Shown here: piece by piece, positions 42,501 to 56,107 of the stretch
How the letters are laid out: the number at the start of each line of letters is the position of its first letter
Position numbering within the stretch: position 1 is the first letter of the stretch
Source of the DNA: Rhineura floridana
Taxonomy: Eukaryota; Chordata; Lepidosauria; Squamata; Rhineuridae
DNA: 64,000 nt
Direction: 5' to 3'
NCBI RefSeq assembly: GCF_030035675.1
Contig: NC_084497.1
Location: 26,526,455-26,590,454, forward strand
Notes under the pieces: generated by a model
What the model saw: the letters and a program-made list of their open reading frames with translations, nothing else
Told to the model about the DNA's origin: nothing
The model's database searches: none
Program-made: the position numbers and the translations under genes

Positions 42501-45500
42501 TGCTTCAGGAAGTGCAAGCTAGATATGCTCACCTTAAAATGCAAATGGAATTACATTTTTTCCCATCCTTAGGTACAACAGAACCTGCTGATGTTCCACA
42601 AGGATGACAGAAGAACTGCACAGAAGACTTATAGCCTTGCTGGCTCTACCCGGTGCTTCCCAATAGGAATGACAGTATAGAGTCCCTGCCAGTCAACTTT
42701 AATCTTTCTCCTTTCTTGCATTTTCACTGCCTGAAGGAAGGTTAACTTACCTTGGAGTAAATGTTACTGATGTAACTTTGGGACCTAGTTTAAGTAGACA
42801 TTTTTAAAGGTTAGCATCTAAATCCATTGGAATATTTTGGGACTTACCAATTTGGTTTCGGTTAGGAGAATAGAACGCATTGACCACGGCAGCTCCAATT
42901 AGCCATCTGAAAGGAATCAGCAATTGAGAGCCATTGTCAGTATCAATGCCAACTATATGAACATATGAAAGGTCATGAGTAAACATTCTTTACCTAAGAA
43001 GATTGTGTCTGTTATTATTTGTGTCTGAGGGAAAGGGTGGACTGGTTGATTCTCATTCCTCTGCTTGTATTTATATATCTGCTAAGAAATAGGACCACGA
43101 AACTATTCCTACTTCAAATATATTTTTAAAATACCAAACATGTACAAAGGTAACATTTACATGCATTGCTCTGCCCACTTTCACTTCCCACCCCGCCCAC
43201 CCTGGCACATGGTCCCTGGACAGTTGCTCAGAAGGGAATGTGTCCCTCAGGCTGGCCAGAGGATCCCCCCCTCACCATCATGCCATCACTCACACGTCTT
43301 GGTCAACCATCTCCCGGAGCTTCCTCAGGCTTTTCTGGACTCCAGCGCGGAGGTTTTGCAGGATGTTTGCAAAGTACTCGTGCTCGCTGAAGTTCAGCTG
43401 AAGAAATACAAGCATTCATGTTGAAGGCCCTTCTGCTGGGTTGTTGCCCCTATTACCAAGTAGACACCAACACCCAGTAACCACAGGAAATGTGATTGCA
43501 GAAAAGTACTTGTCTGACAAAGAGTGTCTATCAGTGAATTGCATACAAAAACTGAAACAACCCCCCAACCCTGTCCCTGTAATGGAAATGGGGGGGGGCA
43601 GGAAAGGTCCAGGTATAGTCTTCACACTTACACTTGCATATTCCCGATCTAGCTTTTCATTCTGATCCTCGAGAACGTAATCTGGGTAGCCTATCTGCTC
43701 TCTAATTGCAGTCACCTGTGGGACAATGGCAGAGACCCCTCAATTTCTATTTTTCTCCAGGGCCCAAACAGTGTCACATCCATCTGTTGGGTTTTAATTT
43801 CTTCTACCATATTTTGTACACCATGTTTTAAATCACTCTCATTTTTTTTAAAAAAAATATGTATTTTACTCTACTTTTTCCCTAGGGTGTGACAGGTTAC
43901 TTCCAAAGAACCAGACCATACCAAGATTTACTTCTCATTGGAGTTGTAAACCAGGGTTGGGGAAATTCAGGCCTTGGGGGGCCAAATGTGGCCCTCCGGG
44001 CCTCTCAACCTGGCCCTTGGAACTCTCCCCAGGCCACACATCTGACTGGCCCTGCTTCGCACCCTTCTCAAGTGTTTGTGCCTGGTTGGCACGTGCCCTT
44101 GAGCTCTGATCATGCCTCTTCCTTGCCTCGATGGTAAGTTAATCCCCATTTTTTTGCACAGCTAGAATGTAGCCTGCCGTACAAAGACAAGAGTCACATC
44201 CATTGCTCTACCCATTTTTGCCTCTGGCCCTGCTCATTGCTGCCATGCGTCCCCTGAAGGCTCTCCACAAGAGAACATGTCCCTTGGGATGAAAAAAGGT
44301 TACCCACGTAAGGCATTCCCATTTCAGGGCGGAAGTGGGGTCTCGAATAACTGAATGCCATTCCATACAAGAGAAGACACAAAGAACTGAGCAGAAGAGA
44401 GAACTAGATTTCTAGTTGGGCAGGCATTTAGAACTAGAACTATGTGTTCTGATATGTCAACTTTCTATGTCAGGGTTGGGGCAGTTCGAGGGCCTCATTC
44501 TCTTCTGGACAGTCTTCTAAGGGCCTGATGCCAGCAGTGGGCAAGGCCAGTGGGAAAGTTGGCAAAGCAACACATGTACAATTTTACCTTTGTATTCTGG
44601 GCTAGTTTCTACATACACTCACACACTCCTCTGTACCCTCCATCCAGGCTTAATCAGAGTTCAAGGACACATTTCAGCCAGGTAAAAACATTCAAGGAGG
44701 GATGCAAAGGAAGGATGGTATAGCATGGGATATTACCAAGAGCTTTGAAAAGTTACTTTTTTGAACTACAACTCCCATCAGCCCAATCCAGTGGCCATGC
44801 TGGCTGGGGCTGATGGGAGTTGTAGTTCAAAAAAGTAACTTTTCCAAGCTCTGATATTACCTAGGGAGAATCTGGAGGGCCATTGGCCCCTGAGCCTGAG
44901 GTTCCCCATCTATGATGTGTGTCATGGTGTGTGTGTGTGTTTAATGAAAATAAATCAGTATTGTGAAAGACAAAACCATGGTCTGGACATCACTGAATCT
45001 CAGACTCCGGCACAGCTATGAGATTGGCCAATTTCAATTCCAATTTCACATTAACCACGTGAAAACTGTTCTTATGCACCCTTATTTCTTCTGACCTTCT
45101 CCCGAGCTTTTCCTTTCGATGCCTCGTCCATCCACTGCAATTCGTCCAGGGTCTCGATAAACACTTCACGAATTTTTTCAATGAGGTCTCGGACCTAAAG
45201 CAAGGAGAGATGGGGAGGCACAGTTCTCCTGCTGCTTCTAAGGAGAGAATGAAGAGCTCCAAATGAAGATCAATTGGGTGTGGGCTCTGCTGGGCACATG
45301 CATCTGTCGCTGGAGTCGAGCATCATAATGAAGTTGTTCCACTGCTAGCAAAAATCTATCAATGGCAGTCCCCAGCATTGGGTTATATTATTGTGTGGAA
45401 ACAACAACAACAAAATGGTCAGCATCCAAATAAACCACAAAGAAAGAGGGGGGACATATCAAAATGCTGAGAGGAAATTTATTTCTTCGGAAAGCCCAAT

Positions 45501-48500
45501 GCTTTTTGGCCTGTAGTATATTGGATCTTCACCAGAGGCTATAAAGAAGACAATACACTTCATTAATACTTTAAAATGGACCAAAAGATAGGACAATGCT
45601 CTGGTTATCACTAAACCTCTGGCATGGCTATGAGATCAGTCAATTTCATTTCTGGTTTCACATTAACCACAGTTTAGCATTACGTCCAAACTCTAAATTG
45701 TGGTTATTCTTAGCTATGGTTTGTTGAAAGCAAGCCAACTTTATAAGCCATGGGTTGTATCACAGTAATTCCAACTCAGAGTAGACCCAATGAGATTAAT
45801 AGGCTTGAGTCACTCATCAACGAGTCTACCCTAAGTAGAACCTTATGTTTTGAAGTTGGCTTGCTTCACTGAACCACAGACAAGATTAAACCATAGTTTG
45901 TTGGGTTTGGATGATGTGACAAGCTGCGGTTAATCAAAAGCTGGAAGCAAAAGCTTCCAAATTTGGGGCCAGTGTGGGATTCTCAGGCTCATCTGTCCTC
46001 ATTCTTGCAATGCTAAACTATGACTAACATTACATTGGAACCAGCTCAAGGGATAGGGCAGGGCAGGTTGGAGTGGGCTTGATCCACAGAGGCTGGGATG
46101 ACAAGAGGGAGGTAATCAGGAAGAAAAAGAAAGCCGGAACACAACATCCTACCATCCTTTTGCTCTTGCCAGCGAAAGTCTCCCTCACGTACAGAGCTCC
46201 AACGGCATTTTCCATGTTGGTGTTGACATAGCTCACACATTCCCGCCATCGAGCTTCTTCCAGCATTGTACCATAAAGTGCCTGGGAAGAAAAAGGCCCA
46301 AACGCTACTCTTATCATCCAGACCGTGTCCTGCCCCCTCTTGACACCCCCTCAGCTGGGTTCCTCTCCCTTTCATCACCCAGCACAAGATCCTTGGCCCC
46401 TTATTCTAACGCAGTCTTTCCCAACTTTTGCTTCCCCTGGTGTTGCTGGACTACAACCCCTACCCAGGGGTATAGTTGTCCAGGGTCTCAGGGGACCTTA
46501 GACCTCTTACTTTTTGGAAACAGGGTCCTATGTCTCCAGCATCCAATGAGCCAATCAGTATGAAAGGGGAGTGCATTAGTCACTAAGAAGAACCTTCTAA
46601 CATGATTCCTTGTCCTTTCCTGGGTTTTGGAGCCAATCAGAGTGAAAGGAGCCGAGTTAGCCACTGAGAAGTCTCTTCTCAGTAGCTAACACTCTCCCCC
46701 TTTGATGCTTATTCACCAACTACACAACATTTACAGAAATGCATGCATTAGGGGAAAGTGTGCATAAAAACGAATACATGAGTGAAAATAACAGGCAAAA
46801 AGGCATGATGTGATGAAAAATGGCTTGCAAAAATGTATTCCTTTGTCATAACTGCCTACAAACGTGTTTATTTGGAGAAATTGGCACTAAAATGGTGGAG
46901 AATTTTCATGAGGATTTAAAAAAAAAGAATTTGGAGTTTGCTGTAGAAATGTAGAGAACTGAATTTAAAGTTGGAAAAATGAGAAACTGAGAGAAACGGA
47001 ACTGACAGACCTTTTCATCTCTAATCACTACCAGTAAAATCTGCAAGTCAGAAAAGGATGAGCGTTACCTTTCGGAAGTTTGCTCTGGCATCTTTGAAAC
47101 GCCGGCTCAAGCCGTTAACTCTGTCAAGCACCAGGCGCCATACCAGGTAGTTTTGGATAGTGCTGGGGGTGAAGGCAGGAAGAGGAGGCATTAGCAACAT
47201 GAAATGGGAAACACTGTGGGTTACATCCAACGAGGCTGTACCCAGAGTAGACCCATTTAAATTAATGGACCCAAGTTAGGCTGCAATCCAATACACAAGT
47301 AAGCTCCATTGGGCTCAATGGGACTTTCTTCCAGGAAAGTGTGTCCTGGATTGTAGCCTTAGTCACGTTCATCAACGTTGATGAGTCTACTCTGAGTAGG
47401 GCTAGCACTGGATACAAACCCTTAATGATTAAGAGCATCTCAAGCAGCCTTCCCGAGTCTCTGGTGCCCTCCACATATTTTGGACTACCAGTCCCATCAG
47501 ACCCAGCCAGCACACCTTGTCTGGTCTTGCAAATTCATCCAGGATCATTCATTTTTCCTGGAATTTGTATTGCTTGGGTGTTTCTGGAGGGGCTGGAAAG
47601 TATGATCTTGGTTTCCTGCACTTGTTTTGAAATTACAATAAGGGATGGGATCTGTTAGCCAGCGGCTCTTATGGTCTTCTATGCCAGCTGATGTCGACAT
47701 GAGTCTTATTCTATCCCAGTCTGAGTCTGTGTTGGAACTGCTTTTCAATATGCTTTTAAACCTTTTTTTAAAATAGGTTTTAAAATTTGTTTTGTTTTAA
47801 TATATTTTAGAGTTTGTTTTTATGATGTTTTAGAGTGTTTTTAGTGCTTCTGTTTGCTGTCCTGGGCTCCTCCTGGGAGGAAGGGCGGGATATAAATCTA
47901 ATTATTTTTATTTTTTTAATATTTTTATTGTTATTGTTGTTGATAATAATAATAATAAATTTGTATAAACCATACGTTATTACAAAAAGTTTAAAACAAA
48001 AGTAAGCTAAATGAAACTATCACCTTTACAATCTTTCTATTCCTCTCTCTGCTTCTCTCCCTCTTTTCCTCTGTTACTGTATTTTTCTCCTTTGCTTGTG
48101 TAGTTTCTCTCTGTGTTTTTTTCCTTACTTATTTATTGCTTCTCTCTCTCATTGTGTATGTTTCTCTGTGTGGGTGTGTCCCAGAAATCTGACATCTCTA
48201 CCTGGCTGAATAACTGGCAATGATGGCTTTTAGCTCCTGGAGATACGGAACTCCATGCACAACTACCTCCTCATTTGGACTGATCTCAATGTTGACCGAA
48301 GACATTACACTCTGGATCAAGTGTGTCCAATTAAACTCCTAAAAAAGAGAGAGAGAGAATGAATACAAGTCTTTGTTCTAAAAAAGATCTTGTGAAGTTC
48401 CATTTTCATCCCACCATTGGTCCTCTTGTAATAGCTTCCCCTTGACACAGCAAAGACCTTTGCTTCAGGAATTAATTTTTCCCCTTCATCCTGTGGCTGT

Positions 48501-51500
48501 AAGATTGGGAAGCACAAAAGCTGGTGAATAACTAGGATTCACATGCACACACTACTCCAGGAGATGTGGATCAGGTCAGCTGAGAGAAATAACAAAGATT
48601 GAATTCCTCAAGGGTCCCTAGATAATGGGCTGTTTCCAATGTCAGTCTTACTCAGAGAAGACCCATTGGAATTGATGGACATGACTAATTTCATTTCAGC
48701 ATGTATACTCAGAGTAGAACTTGGTTGGATACAATGCAATGTATTCCTCACCAGGAACCATGCAATAGGTACTCATCACTAGGGATGGAAAGTGCTGTTG
48801 TCTCAGTTTCTCATTTTTCCAATCTTAAATTCAGTTCTCCACATTTCTGCAGCAATTCATGATTTTTTTAAAAAAAATCCTCATGAAAATTCTCTAGCAT
48901 TTTAGTGCTAGTTTCTCCTAATAATAATAAATAATAATAAACTTTATTTCTACCCCGCCCTTTTCCCAATAGGACTCAGAGCGGCTTACAACTAAAAACA
49001 CCATTAAAACATACAGAAGTATACAATTAAAAAAGAATTAAACTATGAGAAAAATTAAAACCATAAAACATACGTTAAAAGCAGAGGACAATTTAAAATA
49101 ATAAAATATTTAAAATAATAAAATCATATAATATAGTCACCAATCCTATGACACTTAATCCTGGTTGTTCTCTTTCCCAAATGCCCATTGAAATAAAACA
49201 GTCTTTACTTGTCGCCGGAAGGACGGCAAGGAGGGAGCTAATCACACCTCACTTGGAAGGGAGTTCCACAACCTAGGGGCAGCCACCGAAAAGGCCATAG
49301 ACATATTTGTATAGGCAGATTTGACTAATGTGCACATTTTTGCAAGCAATTTCTCAGCGTATAATACATTTTGCATGTAATTTTCACTCATATATTCAGT
49401 TTTATGCCCACTTTCCCCTAACATTTATTTTTGTAAACATTGTGTGGTTGGCAAATTGCATCGCGAAATTTAGATAAGGGCAAATTTTGAAGGAGGGCTG
49501 TGTTCCAGTTCTCATACTGTTTCAGAAAGTGTGAATTGGAGTTCATCTAGCTCAGTGTTCTTTAACCTTGGGTCCCCAGATGCTGTTGTCTACAACTCAC
49601 ATCATCCCTGACTATTGGCTAAGCTGTCTGGGGATTATGGGAGTTGTAGTTGTAGTCCAGCCACATCTGGGGACCTAAGGTTGAAGGACATTGATGTAGC
49701 CCAACCCTCCACACTCAATGACAGATCGACAATGCAGGAGATGCAACTACAACATCTTTGACAGGTAGATGCTCAGCCTCTACTTATATACATCCACACT
49801 CTTTCCTGAGGCAGTCTGTTCCATTGTTGATCAGCTCTAACCATTAGGAAGTTACTCCTAATACTTAGCTGCACTCTGCTTCTCTGCAATTTCCAACTGC
49901 TCACTCTACCCCTGTCCAGAACATAGCTATGGCCTCCTCCACTCCTATCTAGGGATGGGGAAGAAATTAAATTCACTTGGCATTTTAAGGTGAACTTACC
50001 CAATTCACACTTTCTGAAACAGTACACAAACTGAAAATCCTTCAAAATCCTCACTTCTCCAAATTTTGCAGTGCAGCCCTCAAGCCATGTGCAAACTCAT
50101 GTGTAAATGTGGAGAACTGAACTTAAGAGTGGAAAAATGAGGAATGGAGAGAATCCAAAATGGTCAAATTTGCCCCTCCCTACTCCCTAACACTAAACAA
50201 CTTTTTCTATTATCCACAGGAATGTTTCAGAATCAATGTTGTCAGTCAAGTAGCGAATCAGGCATTGCGTCTTGAAAACACTTACACTCAGCTCAAACTT
50301 TTCCTGGAGTTCGGCAACAGTCATTTTGTTATATAGCAAAGTCACGTCGTGCCTTTCCTCTGCTGGCACTGTAGCCTAGAAAGCAAAGAACAGAGGGTTG
50401 ACTTCAACTTACTCAGAGTAAACCCATTTAAATTAATGAACCGTAGTCATTTCTATTGACTTCAATGGATCCATCCACATTGGCTCCAACCCAATATCAG
50501 TAATTTATATTAATTTGCAAGACCCTTCACAACTTGGGCTCAGGATACCACCTGATCCCTTATATCCCAGCCTGATCACTAAGATCTTTGGGAGAGTCTC
50601 TGTAGCTCAGATGCATGGCTTGTAAAGACTAGAAGCTGAACGTTCAGTATGGTGGGCCCAAGCCTGTGGAACTCCCTCCTGAGATCCGACAGGCACAATG
50701 CTTGCTAAAATTCAGGCGCATGACTAACTTTTTCTTATTCCAGCCAGCATTCTAAGATATGCTATTTTATAATAAAATTTTGCTACTCCCTTCTATGTTT
50801 TTTGTTTTTGTGTACTCCTCTTGGAAATGTGAATAATTAAAAATAAAATAAATGCATAGCTACGTAGATTGGATGCTACCTATCATTTTTGTACACCCAA
50901 CAGCCTACTGTAAGCTTTTCAAGAACTAACAAGTAACATTCAACCCAAATTGAAGTTAGCTGAAATTTCAGATGTCTGAGAGACAATGGGTTTTATCCAA
51001 CAAAGTCCTACTCAGAGCAGACCCACTGAAATTAATTGAATACTGGATATAATCCTATATACACTGCTGTCAACACATGTCATTTAGATTCACTCTTCAG
51101 CTTTCCAAAAAGAATACTGTTCTCACATTTGCAATATTTGTTTCAAACTCCATAACCTTTCGCATTTCTTCCTGGACAAAGTTGTCATCCTTGGATACAT
51201 TCATATCTTCCCTGATCATCTTGGCAATGGTGATCATGTACTGGACGTAAGCTTCCCTAACCTAAAATATGAAATTAGGAATTAGCACTTAAACATAACC
51301 CTTAGGCAGTAAATCTGGCAAGCAAAGTTGTGACAGTCAGACGCACTGAAGGCAGGTACTACAGCTAGATAATTTGGTGGCATCCAATTTGTTTGATAGT
51401 CCTACATTTGGACCTATAGATATCTAAACCAGAAAAGGGGAACTTGTAATCCAACATCATCTGGAGGACTACAACTCCCACCACGCCTGACCATCAACAA

Positions 51501-54500
51501 TGCTGGCCGGAGCTGATGGGAGTTGGTGGCCAACATCATCTGGAGGGTCACAGGTTTCCGATCTTGTTCTAAACAATTTGGGACCAGAGTCTCCAAAGGA
51601 CCACTTTCTCACAGTTGAGCTTGGCTGTTGAGATTTTAATCAACAGAGATGCCAGAAAAGCTCAGAAGGTTCAGCTCACTAAATCAGCCGGGATACCCCC
51701 CCCCCACTGCAAGCATCCACATCCTTCTCTGTCTCAGACTGAAATCTGAGCCAGAGAATAATTCCCAGTTTACCTTCCAAAATTTCAAAGCACACCAGAA
51801 GAACGCCTCTCTCGCTATGTACCTACCCGTTCACTACGCTCGACATCGAAGGCCCTTCTCCGGGTCCCAACTCATAAAGAGGCCCGGAGATCAACAACTA
51901 GATCTAGGGCCTTCTCGGTGGTGGCCCCTGAACTATGGAATGCCCTCCCAGATGAGATACGCCTGGCGCCTTCTTTGTTATCTTTTCGGCGCCAGGTAAA
52001 AACCTACCTTTTCGCCCAGGCTTTTTAAACATTTTAAATTTAATTTTACACCTAATATGGATTTTAATTTATAAACTCATGGCAATTCTATTTCGGATTT
52101 TTATCATGTTATATTTTTCACACTTGCTCATATTTTAATTGTGATTTTATTTGTTGTACACCGCCCTGAGAGCTTTCTGCTATAGGGCGGTCTAGAAATG
52201 TAATTAAATAAATAAATAAATAAAATAAGAATCTTGCTTAGGTAACACACTCTAGCAGAAAGCAGAAAGGATTTGCTTAGATTAGCACAAGTTCTGGGAT
52301 GTGGGGAGATCACCACACCTCCCCATCAGTGTTTTAGGGGACCAGCATATAGACAGCTAACAGAGCAGAAAATAAAAGAACAGCCATTTAGAAAGTTATT
52401 AATGTGATGTGAGGGATCCCTGAATGTCATGATTCTTAAAAGATGAGAGCAAAGTTTGGGAACTGTGAACATACTTACTTTTTGATAGTTGCCATCATTA
52501 AAGTAGTAATCTCTAGAGGGCATCCCCAACCCAGGCTGGTCAATCTGGAGGAAAATAATCTCTTAGTGAGTGAGTGGGAAAAGATACAATATAAATGTCA
52601 ATATCAAAGACCTGTTGCTTAGAACAAATTCTTTGCACATAAAAACTCCCCAGATTCAATTCCTAGCACCTCCAATTCAAAGGGCGGTCAGCAGGAGAGC
52701 TCTGGAAGATTTTCAAATAAGATGCTGAAGAGCTGTTGCTAATCAGAGCCAACAATACACAACTCCCCTCAGATCTCAGGTGGCACATCATATATAGCAA
52801 GGGCAGCCCATGTGGTGTCCTTCAGATGTTGTTGAACTAAAACTCCCATCAGCCCCAAACAGCACGGCCAATAGTCAGGGATGATGGGAACTACGGTCCA
52901 ACAAAATAAGGAAACCCTTTCTCATAGAATCATCAAGTTGGAAGGGACATCAAAGGTCATTTATTCCATGATCCTGATGGTGCAGAAATCTATTGTGCAG
53001 CAGCCCTGGTCACATCCAGACAGTATACACTTAAAGCAGTATCGTACCCCTTTAAACAGTCATGGCTTCCTCCAAAGAATCCTGGGAAATGTAGTTCATT
53101 AAGGGTGTCAGAAATTCTAGCTCTGTGAGGGGTCACAGCATGCTTAACAAACAATAGTTCCCAGGATTATTTGGGGGGAAAAGAGCCATCACTGTTGAAG
53201 TGGTATCGTCACGCTTTAAAATGTATGGTGTGGATGTGACCCCTGATAGGTGGCCATTCAGATATCTTTGGAAGTCTGAATTTAATACCGAGATCTGTCT
53301 TCTGTTAGTCACATACAAAAAAAAGAGGGTATCTTTTGCTACACCTGATTGCTGCCATGCCCTTCAATACTGCGTGGAAATAGCAGACAATATAGGCCTT
53401 CCTGGTTGGGGAAATGGCATGTTTGAAACTCGGCATATGGAGAAGAAGAGTTTATCTCAGCTTCCTTCTGAGTATTCCAGCTTTCTATTTGGAGAGGCTG
53501 TTTTTTCAAGGAGCGCGTGTAATTTCCCCACCTACCATCTGAAGTCCTAGAATGGTACCATGTGCTATATCTTTCTGAATCAGCCCTTAAACACAACGAA
53601 GATGAAGACGGCCAGCATGAAATTTAACAAAATCTTGTGCATGAGCAAGTGGGATGCACAGACATGCAATGGGCTAACAACAGCAGCCCACCGGCCTAAT
53701 GTACCAGAGTCTTCTGTTCTGATGCCTTCTTACATAAATTATATTTCTGCTGGAATCCCGGTCGTCATGCCATACAAACATATCAATGAGGACTCGTGTG
53801 TTAAACTGGAAATTCAGTAAGGCAAGTTCATCTTCCATATTCCAACTTGGTTCTGCAGCAAAAGGATTAAAGAAAAGAAAAAGAGATACTACTTTTGAAG
53901 TATATCCATCTATCTAGAGATAAGATATGATATAAAATCAAGGTTGACCAGCTTGGGTGGTCACATATCTATCAGTTAAAAAAAAAGCCTGCTAAAAATT
54001 ATTTTTGGAAACACAGATATCAGTATTTCCTCCGCTTAAACAGTGAGGGTCCCATTCCACCTAATATTACTGATCATTTTATTATTTTTGACAATTTATA
54101 TACCACTTAATTACAGTCATCTCGGGACTTCCCAGGAGGATCCCTCCGCCTGTGCAGCCTCTGAGATGGCTCCCGTCTTGGATGAAACTTTTTCAGTTTT
54201 AAATCCAGTCAGAAGGGTCTTTTTTGACTGGGGATAATTTCTTCCGGATAAGGAAGAAACGTGAGATTTCCCACACAGCTTTGTTGTGATTGTTGGAGAC
54301 TGGAATTCGTCAGAATTGTCTGTGAAAGAAGGTCTTCCAGCAGCTCGGACAGAGCGAGGATTTCTAGCTAGCTCAGCTGAAAAAGTGACCCGTTTTTTTT
54401 TCTTTAAAGGAAAACGGTTTAACAGGCAACCATCCTCCTGTCTACACTTATTATTTTCTTATCTACACAGCTAAAGAGATTTGTCAGAGAATCAGCAATT

Positions 54501-56041
54501 AAGAAAACCTGGGTGAGCCAAAACTTTCCTTCTTTTTTACTCATGGAACTAAGGGGGAAGAAAATAAAAATAGCCTATCTTTTTTTTATTGCAAAAAGCT
54601 GACATGGAAAATAGCATTATAAAGATTACAACGGATGAGGGTTTTCTTTTTGACTTATAAGACTTTGGTGTAATATATGTCTGGGACTATTTTTTCTGAT
54701 CTTTTTTTTTTTTTGACGAATCTGCTCATTTTTTCTGCTACTAGTTTTTTGGACGCTGTGCACTAAAGCTGTTTTTGCACTTCTGGGCATATACGAGATA
54801 AGGGCTGTCTAGAGTGTGACGCCAGTTGGTTTGAAAGATTAACTCCTTTGTAACTGGATAAAGGAATAAACTGCTCTTTGCTTGGGACATTGAAAATTGA
54901 AGGAGTTTTGTTCCTTTGGCTTTAAGAATGACAATTAAGAAGATCATGGATGTACAAGAAGGGACTTTATCTTTAGACATGTTTCAGAAAATAATGAATG
55001 GGATTAAGTCAATAAAACAAGAACTGAGAAATAATAGTCAAGCGTGGAGAATTGAATTTGACGAAATGAGACAGGAGCTGAAAGAAATTCAGGATCCTAT
55101 GAGAAAGGAGAATAAAGATGGATCTGGAAAACCAAAAAAGGTTGAAAGAGAAATTAAAGGCAAGGTTCAAACTATGGAGATTGGATTAAATATGGATATG
55201 AAAAAAGATTTGGATTTCCTGGCTGTGATGGATTCTGGAGACAAATATTACGGTTTGGAACTCAGCGCTGTCACTGAAGGAATTGAAGAGATTGGAGATA
55301 AAGATATTATCGGTTCAAAAAAATTCCTGGACTGGAAGGATTTGATGGAACTTGAAATGGAGAAAGCTAACAGAATTAATCCCTGTTTTGTGTCAATGGA
55401 AAAATCTTCAAGAGATGTGCTAGTGTATCATATAAAAAAGAGGAACAGAGATGCGGCTTTGCAACAATACTTCAGTGATATGTTTGGAACTGATGGCAAG
55501 AAAATATCTGTGAAAAAGGAAATTCCTATCAGACTCTTATTATATGACTATGACAGCAAGATTATTGGGCGTGTAAAGATGGAAGATGGAAGATGGAACC
55601 AATACGGATAATGGAAGAAGAGCGATTTGAAATTACTGGATTTAGTAGACTTGATGAGTTGGATTAATTGACATGTTTATCTAGAAAAAAAATTTATGGA
55701 CATATATCTCAAGAATTGGAAACTTCTCTTTGACTTTTTGTGGAAGAATAAAATGATATGATGTTAATGAGATTTGTAACCAATTAAGATAACCGCTGGA
55801 GGAAGGTGATTTTATAATCTATAAGATACAGGCTTGTTATATATTATAGACTTATAGCTGAACTACGACAAACCGGAAGTCAATTTTTTATTTTTTTTTA
55901 TTTTTATTGTATTAGTTATGGATTTGTGTTTTTTCTTTTTGTACTGTTTTGGTTTTGAAAATTTGAATAAAAATTAATTGAAAAAAAAATTACAGTCATC
56001 TCAAACCAATGCCCTGGGCTCCTTCAGGAAGAAGGACAGGA

Positions 56042-56107
<66 letters not shown>

